Source of the DNA: Unio delphinus
Taxonomy: Eukaryota > Mollusca > Bivalvia > Unionida > Unionidae
Direction: 5' to 3'
Assembly (NCBI GenBank): GCA_029339505.1
Contig: JAQISU010000003.1
Coordinates: forward strand, 19,041,001 to 19,105,000
Length of the DNA: 64,000 bases
Shown piece by piece: positions 39,299 to 49,989 of this stretch (position 1 is its first letter; every line of letters begins with the position of its first letter). The position numbers were made by a program, and so were the translations under genes. The notes below the pieces were generated by a model that was given only the letters and a program-made list of their open reading frames with translations, was not told the DNA's origin and made no database searches.

Positions 39299-39439
39299 AA
39301 CAACCCACCAACAATAATTTTGTGATACTATTTTTATTCAACCAACAATTAAACAACAAATATTATAATACCAAGATATTTGTTTCCAAATAACACATTT
39401 TTGATAAGATTGACAACGTTGTGAAGTCAAGCTAGACTT

Positions 39440-40360
39440 CCAGTGATGAAGGTAATTTGGCCATGTATGTACACTTTGTTTCCAAGCTAAAGACAAGATA
39501 TATCCATAATGTCACAAAGTCATCTACCTTTTCATTGTTTCTAGAAGAGCTTTATCAACATAAGTCACTAAATGTTCTAAGGGATATCCAATACTATGTT
39601 GATAAAGAAAACACACACAATATTGTTCACACACCATGGAATATATGCCTTGTAATTTCATATTATTGAAGCGAGTCGTCTGAGTATTTCTTCTTGTCGT
39701 CCTCCAAAGGTGGTACTCCACATAGGTATCGTGAGGAAAGTAAACCGCTACCTAGTGGATTTCTTGAAGTAAACGGTCGTCCGTGTTGATTAAAAAAGCT
39801 TGATTATAATTATGCTTCCGCTGAGGAAGTGCACTTTATTGCACACGACATGATTCCAAGAAACGGTAATAAAGTTCGCAGGTATTCAGTTCGTTCTCTT
39901 GTTTTACAGATAATGATAAGTCATCAATTCAATTCTGACATTTTGCTTGAAAATCTGTCAAGTAAACGTCTCTTCGCTTCGTCTTCGTATTCTGTGCCAA
40001 GAGAGATTCGATGCGATGGACCTCTAGAGCAGTCATTGGAGAGGATGAATGAGCACTTAAGTCTTTATACCATTGATGCAAAACTGCTTCATCCGAGATG
40101 AGACCCTAGTCCAAAGTTTGTTCTTGAAGTATCACTAGACATTTATCCTCTTTAATTCAACTGGAATGATCGTTTTGATATTCATAGTATTTTTTCTTAG
40201 TCAACCCCGTAATTCCTTCTGCCAAGTGCTTGGCAAACATGGAGACTAAGTTCTCCTTCTAGCCATCTGGACATTATCATTACCTCTACGTCTTTGTATT
40301 GGAAGTTGGTGTTTCTGCTGCCAGGATATACTCCCATTTCATTTCCAAAGATTCACCACG
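39440..40360. other. Broken coding-like sequence downstream of the capsid pseudogene
   Basis: Open stretches exist on both strands (plus 39457-39669 and 39829-40101; minus around 40335-40225, reading MIMSRWLEGELSLHVCQALG). The minus-strand piece continues in the direction of the capsid pseudogene, so it may be the next gene of the element. None is assignable. Confidence 0.25.
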
Positions 40361-40384
40361 ATTCAAAGAGGGATAAGTGTCTTC

Positions 40385-41640
40385 CATATCTTGTAATAGT
40401 CTAGAATGACTTCTTTAAAACTGTTGATGTTTATCATAGTTTCGAATTCATGATACAAGATGACGTTCACCATCTCGGGTAGAGCTGTAGCAAGCTAAAG
40501 TTCCACACGCAGTTGATCAGATTTTGTAAGATGTAAACGTTCCTCAGCGCTGCTCTGGTCTGGAGTGAAATCAAACGTAAAGAAATCTTAACCTCCTGCA
40601 TAATCGTCATACGAAATGTAGTGACTAATGTTGGTCCCTAACTATCCGGAAGCTTCTTAAGGAGACAATTACGATCTCGAGTAATTCCTTTTGTCAAAGT
40701 CAGGTTAAAAGGGTAAGGTAGACAAGGTCTTGCAATCACAACTGACTTCAATCTTGGACACGTTGTAATGCTCAAACTATAAAAGGATTTTGATCAGGGG
40801 CTCCGTTGAGGACTGCATTGCTAACGATGCCAATGTTTAAACGTTTGGGTAACTAACCTTGGAATAGATTACTTTCAATTTTGGATCGGAGTCCAGCAGC
40901 AGTTTTCACTTCCGCTCGTCGTATCGGATACTTAGCGATCGTTATACTCAAGTGTAACTGTATCATTTCTCACTTTAGGTAAAACCTCCGCGTCGCACGT
41001 AGAGTAGAGTCTGGCTTCTTTGTAGTTGGCAGCATCATCAATAATGTGGAACGCGGTTCTGTTGAGATTCAGTCTCATGCGGATATCCACACCGTTCAGC
41101 AAATGCTTCTCTTATAACCCCATGTCCAAAAGCAATCGATCCATCAGTTTCATCGTTTCTGTGGTCGTTCAGTACGATAATATGCTTTAGTTCTTTATCT
41201 GTAATCAAATCGGTGTCTTTGAATTTGCCTATCGTGTCAGATTTCCATACCACGCAAACATCCATATTGGTGGTCTTGGCTTCTTTTTCGTTTGTCAAGA
41301 GAAGTTCTAGGTACACTCGGTTAAGGTAAGCATCCATACTGTTACTGACGAGTTTGTTATTCAAGTACAAATCCACTTCATTGAACAATGAATGCATGAT
41401 ATTGTTGACGGGAGCTACTTTCACATTGCCGTCTATATTATTTCGAGTCGGATCGAGAACTTTGACTTGCAGGTTCACGAAACTGCTATTCAGATGGATG
41501 TAATGTTCGGACTGTCCTTTGATTTCAAAATCGATGGAGGCCGCGTTTGTCAACGAGATGTGATTCTTGCATAGTCTTCATAGTGGGTAGCATGACAAAC
41601 AGTCTTTGTGACGAACTCTTTGTCTATCGCTTCGTCAAAA
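40385..41640 (-). pseudogene. Polinton major capsid protein (double jelly-roll) pseudogene
   Basis: This family builds the icosahedral shell of Polinton virus-like particles. Family-typical pieces occur in order on the minus strand. The frame 41553-41038 has SIDFEIKG, HSLFNEVDLYLNNKLVS and YLELLLTNE in its first 90 residues. Another frame (41110-40943) has LNGVDIRMRLNLNR. Then come AKYPIRRAEVK near 40930 and NLFQG-stop-LPKR near 40860. At 40590-40385 there is FDFTPDQ, LHLTKSDQLRVEL, NVILYHEFE and FKEVILDYY, with one stop. At least three frameshifts and several stops break it. The N-terminus may extend in another frame to about 41640. Similar animal proteins are often annotated F54H12.2-like (from memory). 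Confident on family, certain it is non-functional. Confidence 0.85.
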
Positions 41641-41900
41641 GATGATGACTTGTTTCTATATCGCCAAACAATCATCCGTTTTGGTTGCTCCTCTTTTTCT
41701 TTTGGATGACTGTTTTGTTTGGGGTAGATGTCGATGTTTCTCAAGCTTTTTTGCAGATGCGAGGTCAAATGACGAGAATATCTTTTTTTTTATCCTTGTC
41801 CGTTTTGGACAGGAGAACGACCATAGCGGTGGTGAGCACTTCTGGTGGGGGGACATCTTTGCTTGTTACAGAGCACAAAAACACTGATACCCATCGATTA
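41550..41900 (-). other. Coding-like remnants just upstream of the capsid pseudogene
   Basis: The minus-strand frame 41768-41550 ends with a charged stretch (SFDEAIDKEFVTKT) leading into the capsid start in another frame. Further up, a lysine/serine-rich piece (41856-41656) overlaps in a third frame. They may be the damaged N-terminus of the capsid gene or the end of an upstream gene. Confidence 0.3.
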
Positions 41901-42064
41901 CCCTTGTTTTCTTAAATAGTGGAATGCGTCGCCATATAATTTTTATAGCAGGCATCACTCGATGTTGAGGAGTTAGCAACGGACTCAGTGGGGAAAATTC
42001 TTCCTTGAATAAATCTAGTAAACTCTGTAACATATCCGATCTATATTTTTCTTTGATTTTGGGG

Positions 42065-42549
42065 GCAGGTACTTTGTTAACAACTTAAGCAATAACTAAA
42101 GAGGCGAAGGGTGTCACCGCCGGATAAATTCCTGGAGACACGGGTTTCCATTTTTTCATCGAGTAAGGTAATGCACGTGTCAAGCAACGGAGAAATGGAA
42201 GAACCTGAGGCTACTGGAAATGCAGTCACTGTTGGAGCAGGTGATGGTTTGGGGGTGTAGTTAGTTATGGTGTCTTTTCTTGGTCTTTTCGTTTCCTCGG
42301 GTTTTATCTTTATCGGGGACTGTTACCTGGTCTTGATACTACTGCTCTTTTTATTCTGGGTACAATTGTGTCAGAGAGTGGCTTTTCTCTTGGAGTGGTG
42401 TTTGACACATTGGGATCCCATTTTAAGCGGACACTACTGATGACATCTCCCAGAAAAATGCTACCTTCAGGTTTCAAAATGATTTTAGTTTTGGTTTGAG
42501 TGTCGATGCGGTGATCTGCCAGTTGCGTCACGGTCACTTTGTCTCTCAA
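42065..42549 (-). pseudogene. Unassigned Polinton coding remnant, two adjoining frames
   Basis: The frame 42549-42310 (79 residues; VTVTQLADHRIDTQTKTK, then GSIFLGDVISSVRLKWD) is followed by another open piece (about 42303-42065; PEETKRPRKD, then a Pro/Ser-rich linker and SPLLDTCITLLDEK). They have normal composition and lie in the same direction as, and upstream of, the capsid pseudogene. A minor capsid or other virion protein is plausible by position only; I do not recognise the family. Confidence 0.35.
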
Positions 42550-42862
42550 CAGCGCTTCGTCGTTTGATGAGGGATGTAAATGACGCCTTGACGTAATTGA
42601 CGTGCTGTCACCGTATGCCTTCTTAAGACTTCTCTGAGTCTTGCTTCTAAGACACGATATTTTCGCGAATTAATTTGACGAGAGGATGATACGGAAGAGA
42701 TGTCATGTTGACGGTGTATGATACACTAAACGTGTCCAAGGTTTTTCGATATCTTTTGAATTCGACGAGGACAGGTCTTTAGTCTTGGCAAAATTCAAAA
42801 ACAAAATCCCACAAATCAGTTATGAACCCATCTGTTTACATCTGACTTAAAAGCTTTAAATT

Positions 42863-43006
42863 TCACCGTGTACGTGTAGGCCGTGGTTCTAATTTTCTAG
42901 AGGAGCGTTTGTCCGTCTCCAAAATGTGGTAGTAGTTTCCAGGGGTTAAAGGGGGTTGACTTTGAATTGACGTATAATATTTGAGCCTGTATTCTGCCTC
43001 ACTCAT
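42863..43006 (-). pseudogene. Short Polinton coding remnant beginning MSEAEYRLKYY
   Basis: A 47-residue frame with an early YRLKYYTS segment and a following QPPLTPGNYYH stretch. Several Polinton virion-protein frames begin with a comparable short Y-rich segment (from memory, weak). It lies in line with the capsid block. It ends at a stop and the sequence after it is frame-broken. Confidence 0.3.
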
Positions 43007-43435
43007 GTCATCTTCAAAATCCTGGCATGGATTTGAACCACGATCTCAGCTACTGTGTGAGACGATATGTCACGTGTATACTTTCTCTTTTCTTCACGAA
43101 ATGGTGCAATCGTTTTATCTTTATTGCAAAAGCCAAATTGCTATATTTTAAACGCCATGGTCCCTTTTATATCATTGTAAGACCAATATTTCACTCTCAA
43201 TCTTACCAAAAATATGGAAGGTTTAACACAGATAAAACTTCTGATCAGAGCTGTATGAGGTGTAATACGAACGTTTTCTTCAGAGAAGCCTACAGACTAC
43301 TCCGCCTCCTTTCGAGATAAAAGTTAAGATAAAAAAGTTATATGTGTCAGAACATAAGGTACTAGTCGTCTGAATGTCCACAACGTCCAAGCAATACAAG
43401 CGTTAAGAGAGGCAAAGGTCAAGATACTGTTATCA

Positions 43436-43749
43436 TTGTCAAGAGAAAGAAGATGGGTCTTAAAACTGCCCAAAGAAACAAGAGGAGTAGGAGGAGATGG
43501 GTTTCGAACAGGAAGAAGAGCTACTCTCCAAATAAGGAAGAACCCAGACACTTCCAGAAAGAGAAGAAAAGAAGACGAGACGAAAGTGAGAAAGAAAAGG
43601 AAAACCCTGTGACAGTGAAGAAATTCAAAACAAGAAGAGAGCGAAAAGACAAAGAAGTCCATCACCTTTGTAAAGTGATGTGTCGTAAAATTGGATTGTC
43701 AATTTTTACTGAAAAATACCAGAAAGACAAACGTGTCTCTTGGTTTTAA
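43436..43749 (+). other. Very basic Lys/Arg-rich open frame
   Basis: About 98 residues from the Met at 43453, with clusters such as KRSRRRW, KEKKRRRDE and KTRRERKDKE. It could be a DNA-condensing or nuclear protein remnant, or only purine-rich sequence. It is on the strand opposite to the capsid block. Not assignable. Confidence 0.25.
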
Positions 43750-43954
43750 TTTTTATAAGGATACACACTCACCCACTAACATACATTCATCATGGAGAAA
43801 AAAGGAATTTGAGTTTCACTTGATTTTGGTAAACATTAAATGGTCTCTTTTCGAGAAGCTTGGTGGCCATGAAAAGGACATTTGGAAGTTTATTATTACG
43901 TTTTCAAATTGAAAAAAAAAAACTCAGGAACTCAGGAACGGGAAGAAATTAGCT

Positions 43955-44107
43955 TCAACTGCCTTTCCCCTTTTTGCCACGACCACAGATTGCTTGTGGC
44001 CCTGGCGATTTGGTAGAGATCACTAATGTTTCTGTCTCTGGCGTAATTGGAGTATAGACAAAATTGAATTGTTTGGTTTGGGAAGGCCTTTTTCTCTTGG
44101 GTCGCAT
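43955..44107 (-). pseudogene. Short frame resembling an adenovirus-fibre N-terminal tail
   Basis: From the ATG at 44107 the minus strand reads MRPKRKRPS, then QFNFVYTPI, then PETETLVIS, stopping after 50 codons. Adenovirus fibres start with a basic KR-x-R-P-S element followed by the FNPVYPY penton-anchoring motif. The spacing and the basic-RPS, FN-x-VY order match, with FV for PV. It lies on the same strand as the capsid pseudogene, at the upstream end of the block. No shaft or knob can be followed. The match is short, so analogy or chance remains possible. Confidence 0.4.
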
Positions 44108-44543
44108 GAAAGAAGTCTGATACATTTTTTTCAGACTCGTTAACTATGCCAAAATGTCAAAGAATACCACCCTTGTTTCGCTGTCCTACCTCTCTCCTAG
44201 ACCTTACTTCTCTGCTTCTTCTTCCTGTCGTGTTCTTCTTGCCTCTTCTTCTCACTGTTGCTGAAATGAGAAAGGCTTATTCTGGTTCTTTCTGCTTTTG
44301 TAAAATGTCTCCAAATTTCCTTTCTGTCTCTGTTTACAATTCTCGACGTACGGTAAGGAAGGAGAAAACAGATGAAGGTACTGGTACCGAAACCAATTCT
44401 TGTGAAAAGACAAAATCCGCTAAATCATCAATTAAAATCGTTTTCCTCTGGAAGTAGGATTGTGTTTGTTTTAGTAGCCGCTGATATGACATTACTAGTC
44501 GTTTCCACGGTCGGTGCACCTATATTCATTGTCTTCTTAGTTT

Positions 44544-44980
44544 GTGTCATGTTCTAATTCTGTCAGATTCACTGCGCACAGGCGCTTGCTGACTTATATG
44601 TTGAACGTGATGTCACAGGCAGCTCTCTCCGGATTTAAAGACAGACTCCGCACTATGACTGAATTATGTAGCGTGTTAGGATTGATGAAAGAACCCAATT
44701 CATATCAATCCACTCTTACGCTTTAAATATACGCGGTTCACCTCATTCCATTGACCTGTTCTCGTCACAAAATGCCGTCTAACTTATAATCGTCGATGAT
44801 GTTCAACCCGAATTATTCCATGTATGTCAGATTGTCATGGACTATTTCCTAGATCACGGCCTTTTGGAAACGAAGAATCTATATGGAGAACTGGGCTGTC
44901 CGAAGCGAGCCTTAATCTACGGTGCAGAGGTCAGACGAAGTTTTAGGGAGAGAAGTTTATCCGTGCGATGCCCTTTGTAG
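44544..44980 (+). pseudogene. Unassigned coding remnants near the Polinton right end
   Basis: Two open pieces run towards the right inverted repeat: 44544-44726 (LLTYMLNVMSQAALSGFK, RTMTELCSVLGL) and 44789-44980 (VQPELFHVCQIVMDYFLDHG, KRALIYGAEVRRSF). The second is 63 residues before its stop, amphipathic and of clean composition, which suggests a real former gene end. It is not recognised as integrase or polymerase. Confidence 0.35.
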
Positions 44981-45427
44981 AGCCAATCCATTGTCTTGAA
45001 AATATACATAATCTATCTTGTCAAAAACATTTCAGTAGAATTTTTGTGATAGACTTATGTTTATAAAACTATGTTTTTCTAATATATCTATGTCTCTTTC
45101 TATGTCACGAACCCTGTCGCTAACAAAGTCTCTAACCACAGATATATGTATATGTCTATATTGTCCCTAGGGTAAGGTATGTTCAGGTTATCCACTTGCA
45201 ACACTTTTCCACCCGAATGAGGTCAGCCTTTTGCAACCTTGCTGCCATTGTTTCCCAGTTTCCAGTACAATGATGTCATCCCTGTTAAAATATATGTTGT
45301 CCCTATATGCCGGTACCCTGTCTGTAATGTTAATTTCCATTTTCCCTCTAAATATTGTCCCTATAGTGCCGGGACTCTTTTTTAACATAGAAGTTCCAAT
45401 GTCCCTATGTCTACCCCACTCATTAGT
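44960..45427 (-). repeat. Polinton right terminal inverted repeat
   Basis: Reverse-complement partner of 33496-33950. Read inward from 45427 it starts ACTAATGAGTGGGG, then ACATAGGGACATTGG and TTCTATGTTA. It is followed outward by the CACAAT target-duplication copy (45428-45433) and then by the third minisatellite-like unit. Confidence 0.8.
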
Positions 45428-45747
45428 CACAATTGATAAAGACAGAAAATACTACTAGGGAATGCTTCTATTATGCTATCTACAAATAAACACAAAAATT
45501 ATATTATTAAGGCAACTCTTGTATTTTAAATGCATATAAATAAATATTTGACGAATAACTGAGATTTGTTGTTTAAAGAAGGATTGTTGCTTTAATTAAA
45601 ATATGTAGTCATTACAATATCAGTGTATCTGACTTTATATAGCTTTATACATTTGTGAAATACAGAATGACAAATTTTACTCTTTCATTCATATTTTAAA
45701 AACTTCCTGACTAAGTTTTATGTCAATGAAATCCGGATCTTAACCGT

Positions 45748-46235
45748 ATCAATTTTAAGTTTTAGTTTTACTTTTCATTGGGAATACAGAATTTTAAAAT
45801 CTTGAGATCATTCTTAAAAGTTACATAACCTTCTGGTTGATATAATCAAGCAAAATTATTAAATTAATAATTCCATATCTTACTTATTTAATTTTAGTCG
45901 GGTCTTTTATCCTTTTATCCTAGAATAATCTATCTCATTGAACATAGTTCCTACTACAAATCACTGATGCGTCTGCTTCCGTCTATAAAAATATCAATTT
46001 TAAGTTTTAGTTTTACTTTTCATTGGGAATACAGAATTTTAAAATCTTGAGATCATTCTTAAAAGTTACATAACCTTCTGGTTGATATAATCAAGCAAAA
46101 TTATTAAATTAATAATTCCATATCTTACTTATTTAATTTTAGTCGGGTCTTTTATCCTTTTATCCTAGAATAATCTATCTCATTGAACATAGTTCCTACT
46201 ACAAATCACTGATGCGTCTGCTTCCGTCTATAAAA
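45748..46235. repeat. Perfect 245-bp tandem duplication
   Basis: 45748-45990 and 45993-46235 are identical by eye. Each runs from ATCAATTTTAAGTTTTAG to TCCGTCTATAAAA, with a period of 245. It contains no open frame or transposon signature. The identity means a very recent event or an assembly artefact. Confidence 0.95.
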
Positions 46236-46239
46236 CTTT

Positions 46240-47700
46240 AATAGTTAAATAATTTAGCATAATTTTGCTTTGACAATGAAATTTAATTCTCTAAGAGATA
46301 AATTTACATAGATGGATATATATCCTAACTCATTTAGTTTAAAGATAAATAATATTCCGCCCACACCTACTAACTAACTCATTCCACAACACAACAAAAA
46401 TAATTTAAAACTAAAAGCAAACAGAAGAGAGAAAAAACCCAGCACACATCCTTCATAAGATCGCAATTACCATAATCTAAGCATAACTATTTCAGCTATT
46501 CTGAGCTTATGCAGTAGGTTGCATTGTACAAATCTATAAAAAGAAGGTCTCTTCTTTCAGCTATCATTACATTTTTTCACACACCCATTTAATACCATAT
46601 AAGAAAGAAAGTAAAATAGATTACCATCACGCTTAGCTCATCGTTCCAGCTGCATAAGATATTTAGGCTATTGCTTTTCAGAGACCAAGTTATTCCAGCT
46701 CAGTAGAAATTCTCCCACATGTATATAATATTCTAAGTTGTCAGAAACATATTGTCTTTTTAAAGAATATCTCAGTGTCAGTTACAATAGGTTTTTCAGA
46801 GGAATTCCAGTGTAGTAGACCCATGCCCAAATAAAAGTATTTACTTCTATTGATAATCATTATATTATTTAACCCATGCGCATAGTTAAATATTATTTAT
46901 TATTTGTTTACAAAATAAACGTAACTTATTATGTACACAGTGAACTTGATTTCGGACAAGGTCAAGTAAAATATACAAATATGCATGACAGAGTGGTAGA
47001 GGAAAACTACCAAATGCAAAATTGGTTAGGCTGCTTGTATTATCCTTTAAATTAACATAATTATTCATAAGACCCAAATAATATGTGCACTGGTAAACAC
47101 TGATTAGTTCTTCTATGTGTCTAATTTGTCGTAAAGCTCTATGACAATGCCTTCTCCAAATAGTAATTTATTGCTGCAATTTTTAAATATTTTTGCATAC
47201 ACACTCTACAAACTATTATTACATGTTCAAAGAAGTGTGTTTCAGGGTTTATATCAATGAAACCTTCAATTTCTGCCACACATCGTTTGAACTAGTCCAA
47301 ACAACACTCACACTTGAATAAAGGTCAGTCCATTCTTCTACCTCTACCGCCCTTCTCCTAGTAACAAAAAAAATGCTGACTGAATTTCTTTTTTTGGAGC
47401 GGTTTCCAAATCTCTTGGAGTATGGAAATTAGATAGGTGACAGACTGATTATTCATTGACATTTAAACTTTCACTTCGAATGTCCTGGAAAACTATTCGC
47501 ATTAAAACTCTAAATTCCATTCATGTTTTCAACCTTAAACATTCAGTTTACCAACCCACCCATAAACGGGGTCACTTTTTGACAGGGTTATTCATAGATC
47601 TGATGATAATATTCTACAAAACACCCTTGTATCCCACGAACTTGCATCAGATCACCTCTGCATTATATTTTATCTGAAAGTATAAGTCCCTAACCCTCCA
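46240..47700. other. Gene-free stretch
   Basis: No exon or repeat family recognised. The 73-residue frame at 47456-47677 may be the 5' edge of the following LINE copy but is not assignable. Confidence 0.35.
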
Positions 47701-47704
47701 CCTG

Positions 47705-49985
47705 TATTTGCTACATCATAGAAACCGTAGTATGATACATAGAACCAACCTCCTACAGCAGAACAACACTATAACTGCCGGCGTTCATTGCTTGAAAAAC
47801 ATATGCCAGCCATCAAGTGCAGAGTATCAATTCAAAAGTGTTTTCCGTGGTATAGCAGTGTTAGTGACCAACTATGCAACTAACAGAGATCGCCGTAAAG
47901 CGTAGATGCTTTGGGTTTCCACCAGACTATTCATAAACAAATCTATGAAGCCGGTAAGAAGAACGTCACAACCATATTCCATTTAGCCAAATCATCCCAC
48001 TTCAGTTCTAAGATTACGGAGTGTTCCAGTTGCAACGAGCTCTTTGTGATTACTAATGTCAAGGAACAAATGTACACCACTTCCCAGTACATTTTCTCCA
48101 GTAGACCTTCCGGAGCTGTTTGTAACTTTCTTCAGTGATAAGGTACAAACCATTAGAAATAAGTTTGACAACACAATTTCAATTGACTCGTCATCTCTAT
48201 ACAGTTGCGATACAGAATTTCACCGATAACCGTTAGCAGCATTTGAACCTGTCTCTATGGATTTAGTACGGACAATCGTGATGAAGAGTGAACCAAAGCC
48301 ATGCGAACTTGATCCAGTTCCAACATCACTGCTGCTTGAGTGCTTAGATACAATATCGCCTTCACTAACTAATTATTAATACCTCTCTCTAATTCGGGGA
48401 ATTCACATCATTTTTCAAAACTGCCATTGTAAAGCCTCTGCTGAAGAAACCAACACTCGACCATAACGATTGAAAAAAATACCGCCTAGTTTCTAATCTA
48501 CCGTTCATATAACATATCTTACAAAAGTTGTTCTAACCGTATTGTATCTCTTCTGAATTCAAATAGTATTTCGAGCAGTGTATAGTCTGCATATGGCCCT
48601 AGATACAGTACTGAAAATACTCTTCGGAAAGTAGTTAATATCATTCTCTCTGCTTTGGACAGCGGAAAGATTACAGTCCTCACCCTCCTTGATTTGTGTA
48701 TATCATTTGACATAATAGGCCATCCTATATTTTACTTCACTCTCTCCAGCATGTATTTCGCATTCACAATACAGTCTTACTATGGTTAAAGTCATACTAA
48801 GTCAACAGGACCCAAAGTGTATCTGCAAATGAAATACACTCCAGGCCAGTTGATCTATGCTGTGGTGTTCCACAGGCGTCTGTTCCTGGACCTGTTCCTT
48901 TCATTCTATACACTCAGCCGCTCTCAAGTGTCATAGCTCATCATCCAATGTCTTACTAATTGTACGCTGCTGACACCCAAATATACAAATCTAGCTACCC
49001 AACCGAAATTGTTGCTACCATCTAAGGTGTAGAAAGGTGCATTTCTGATGTGAAATCATTGATCAATGTAACAAGCTGTAGATGAATGACGTTAAAACTG
49101 AGGCCATTCTGATCACAACACAAAGACTTTTTTATTCACATCCTTTACCTCAGACACTAAATATCAACAACCCCAACATTAAATTCACACAGTCCTTATG
49201 GAACCTTGGTGTTACTCTGGACAGTACTCTCACATTTAACCAACATGTCATGAACATATGCATCGCTGCATATCTTGAGATGAAAAGTATCAGCTCTATT
49301 CTAAAATATCTTTCAGTTCATGCCACTAAAATGATTGTGTGTTCATTGGTATTTTCAAGACTGGACTATTGTAATTCGATTCTGTCTCGTTCGTCTTAAT
49401 ATTTACTCCAGAAACTTCAAAACGTTCAAAAACCACTGCTCGTATCATCCTTAGAGTACCACGATCTGAACACACCTCCCTACCGATCTGTATCCTACAC
49501 TGGCTATCCATTCGATCCAGGATAAAACTAAAAATGTATTCCTTATGCTATATTGAACTGACGGCATCCAGTCCAACATATCTATCTGGCCTCACGCATG
49601 TGTATACACATACAAGATACTTACGCTTCTCTTTGGACAACCGTACACTCATTATTCCCACTATTATTCTAAATGAAGTCCTATGGACAACGTTCATTTG
49701 CATACCAGAGCCCATGCAACGTGAAACGAATTGTCCATTAACATTAAACACAAAGACTCAGTGATCCCTTTCAAGAGTGCTCTTACAACTCACTGTTTCG
49801 ACTTCAAGACCAAACGTAAACTTAAAGCTCTAGTAATGTTTCCTACTTGAAATATTTTCAGCAGGTTTCTATGTTTTCTAATTTCATGGTGTTTGTATTT
49901 TTTGTTTGTTTTGTAGTCATATAATTATATATGTTGTAAAGCGCGTATAGCTTCTAAAGATTAGGAGCTATATAAAGTCTTTTTT
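47705..49985 (+). mobile_element. CR1/L2-like LINE, degraded copy 1
   Basis: Broken reverse-transcriptase sequence runs along the plus strand in family order. Near 48660 is TVLTLLDLCISFD (the LLDLSAAFD-type motif A). At 48960 is YAADTQIYKSS, the YADDTQLY catalytic box with one aspartate changed to alanine. At 49345-49395 is FSRLDYCNSILSRSS. At 49530-49590 is the YLSGLTHVYTHTRYLR-type tail that follows the RT domain. The 3' end is TGTAAAGCGC...GAGCTATATAAA at 49935-49975. Many stops and frameshifts make it inactive. A closely related copy starts near 62950. Confidence 0.85.
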
Positions 49986-49989
49986 ATTA

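Larger units (their letters stand above)
33496..45427. mobile_element. Degraded Maverick/Polinton virus-like transposon
   Basis: The ends are diverged inverted repeats: left 33496 to about 33950, right about 44960 to 45427. Shared blocks read from each end include ATAGGGACA, TTCTATGTTA, CACTATAGG, CTGACCTCATTC, GTGTTGCAAGTGG and TTTATAAACATA. Flanking hexamers TACAAT (33490-33495) and CACAAT (45428-45433) fit the 6-bp duplication typical of Polintons. Inside, the minus strand carries a capsid pseudogene and other remnants. At 11.9 kb it is shorter than a complete 15-20 kb Polinton. I see no integrase or DNA polymerase B, and every frame is broken. The left third is filled by other repeats. 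It is an inactive fossil. Confidence 0.8.

Noticed and set aside
33496..45427. Polinton integrase and protein-primed DNA polymerase B
   Set aside because: Looked for a chromodomain/DDE region and polymerase motifs on both strands; none seen, so I do not claim them.
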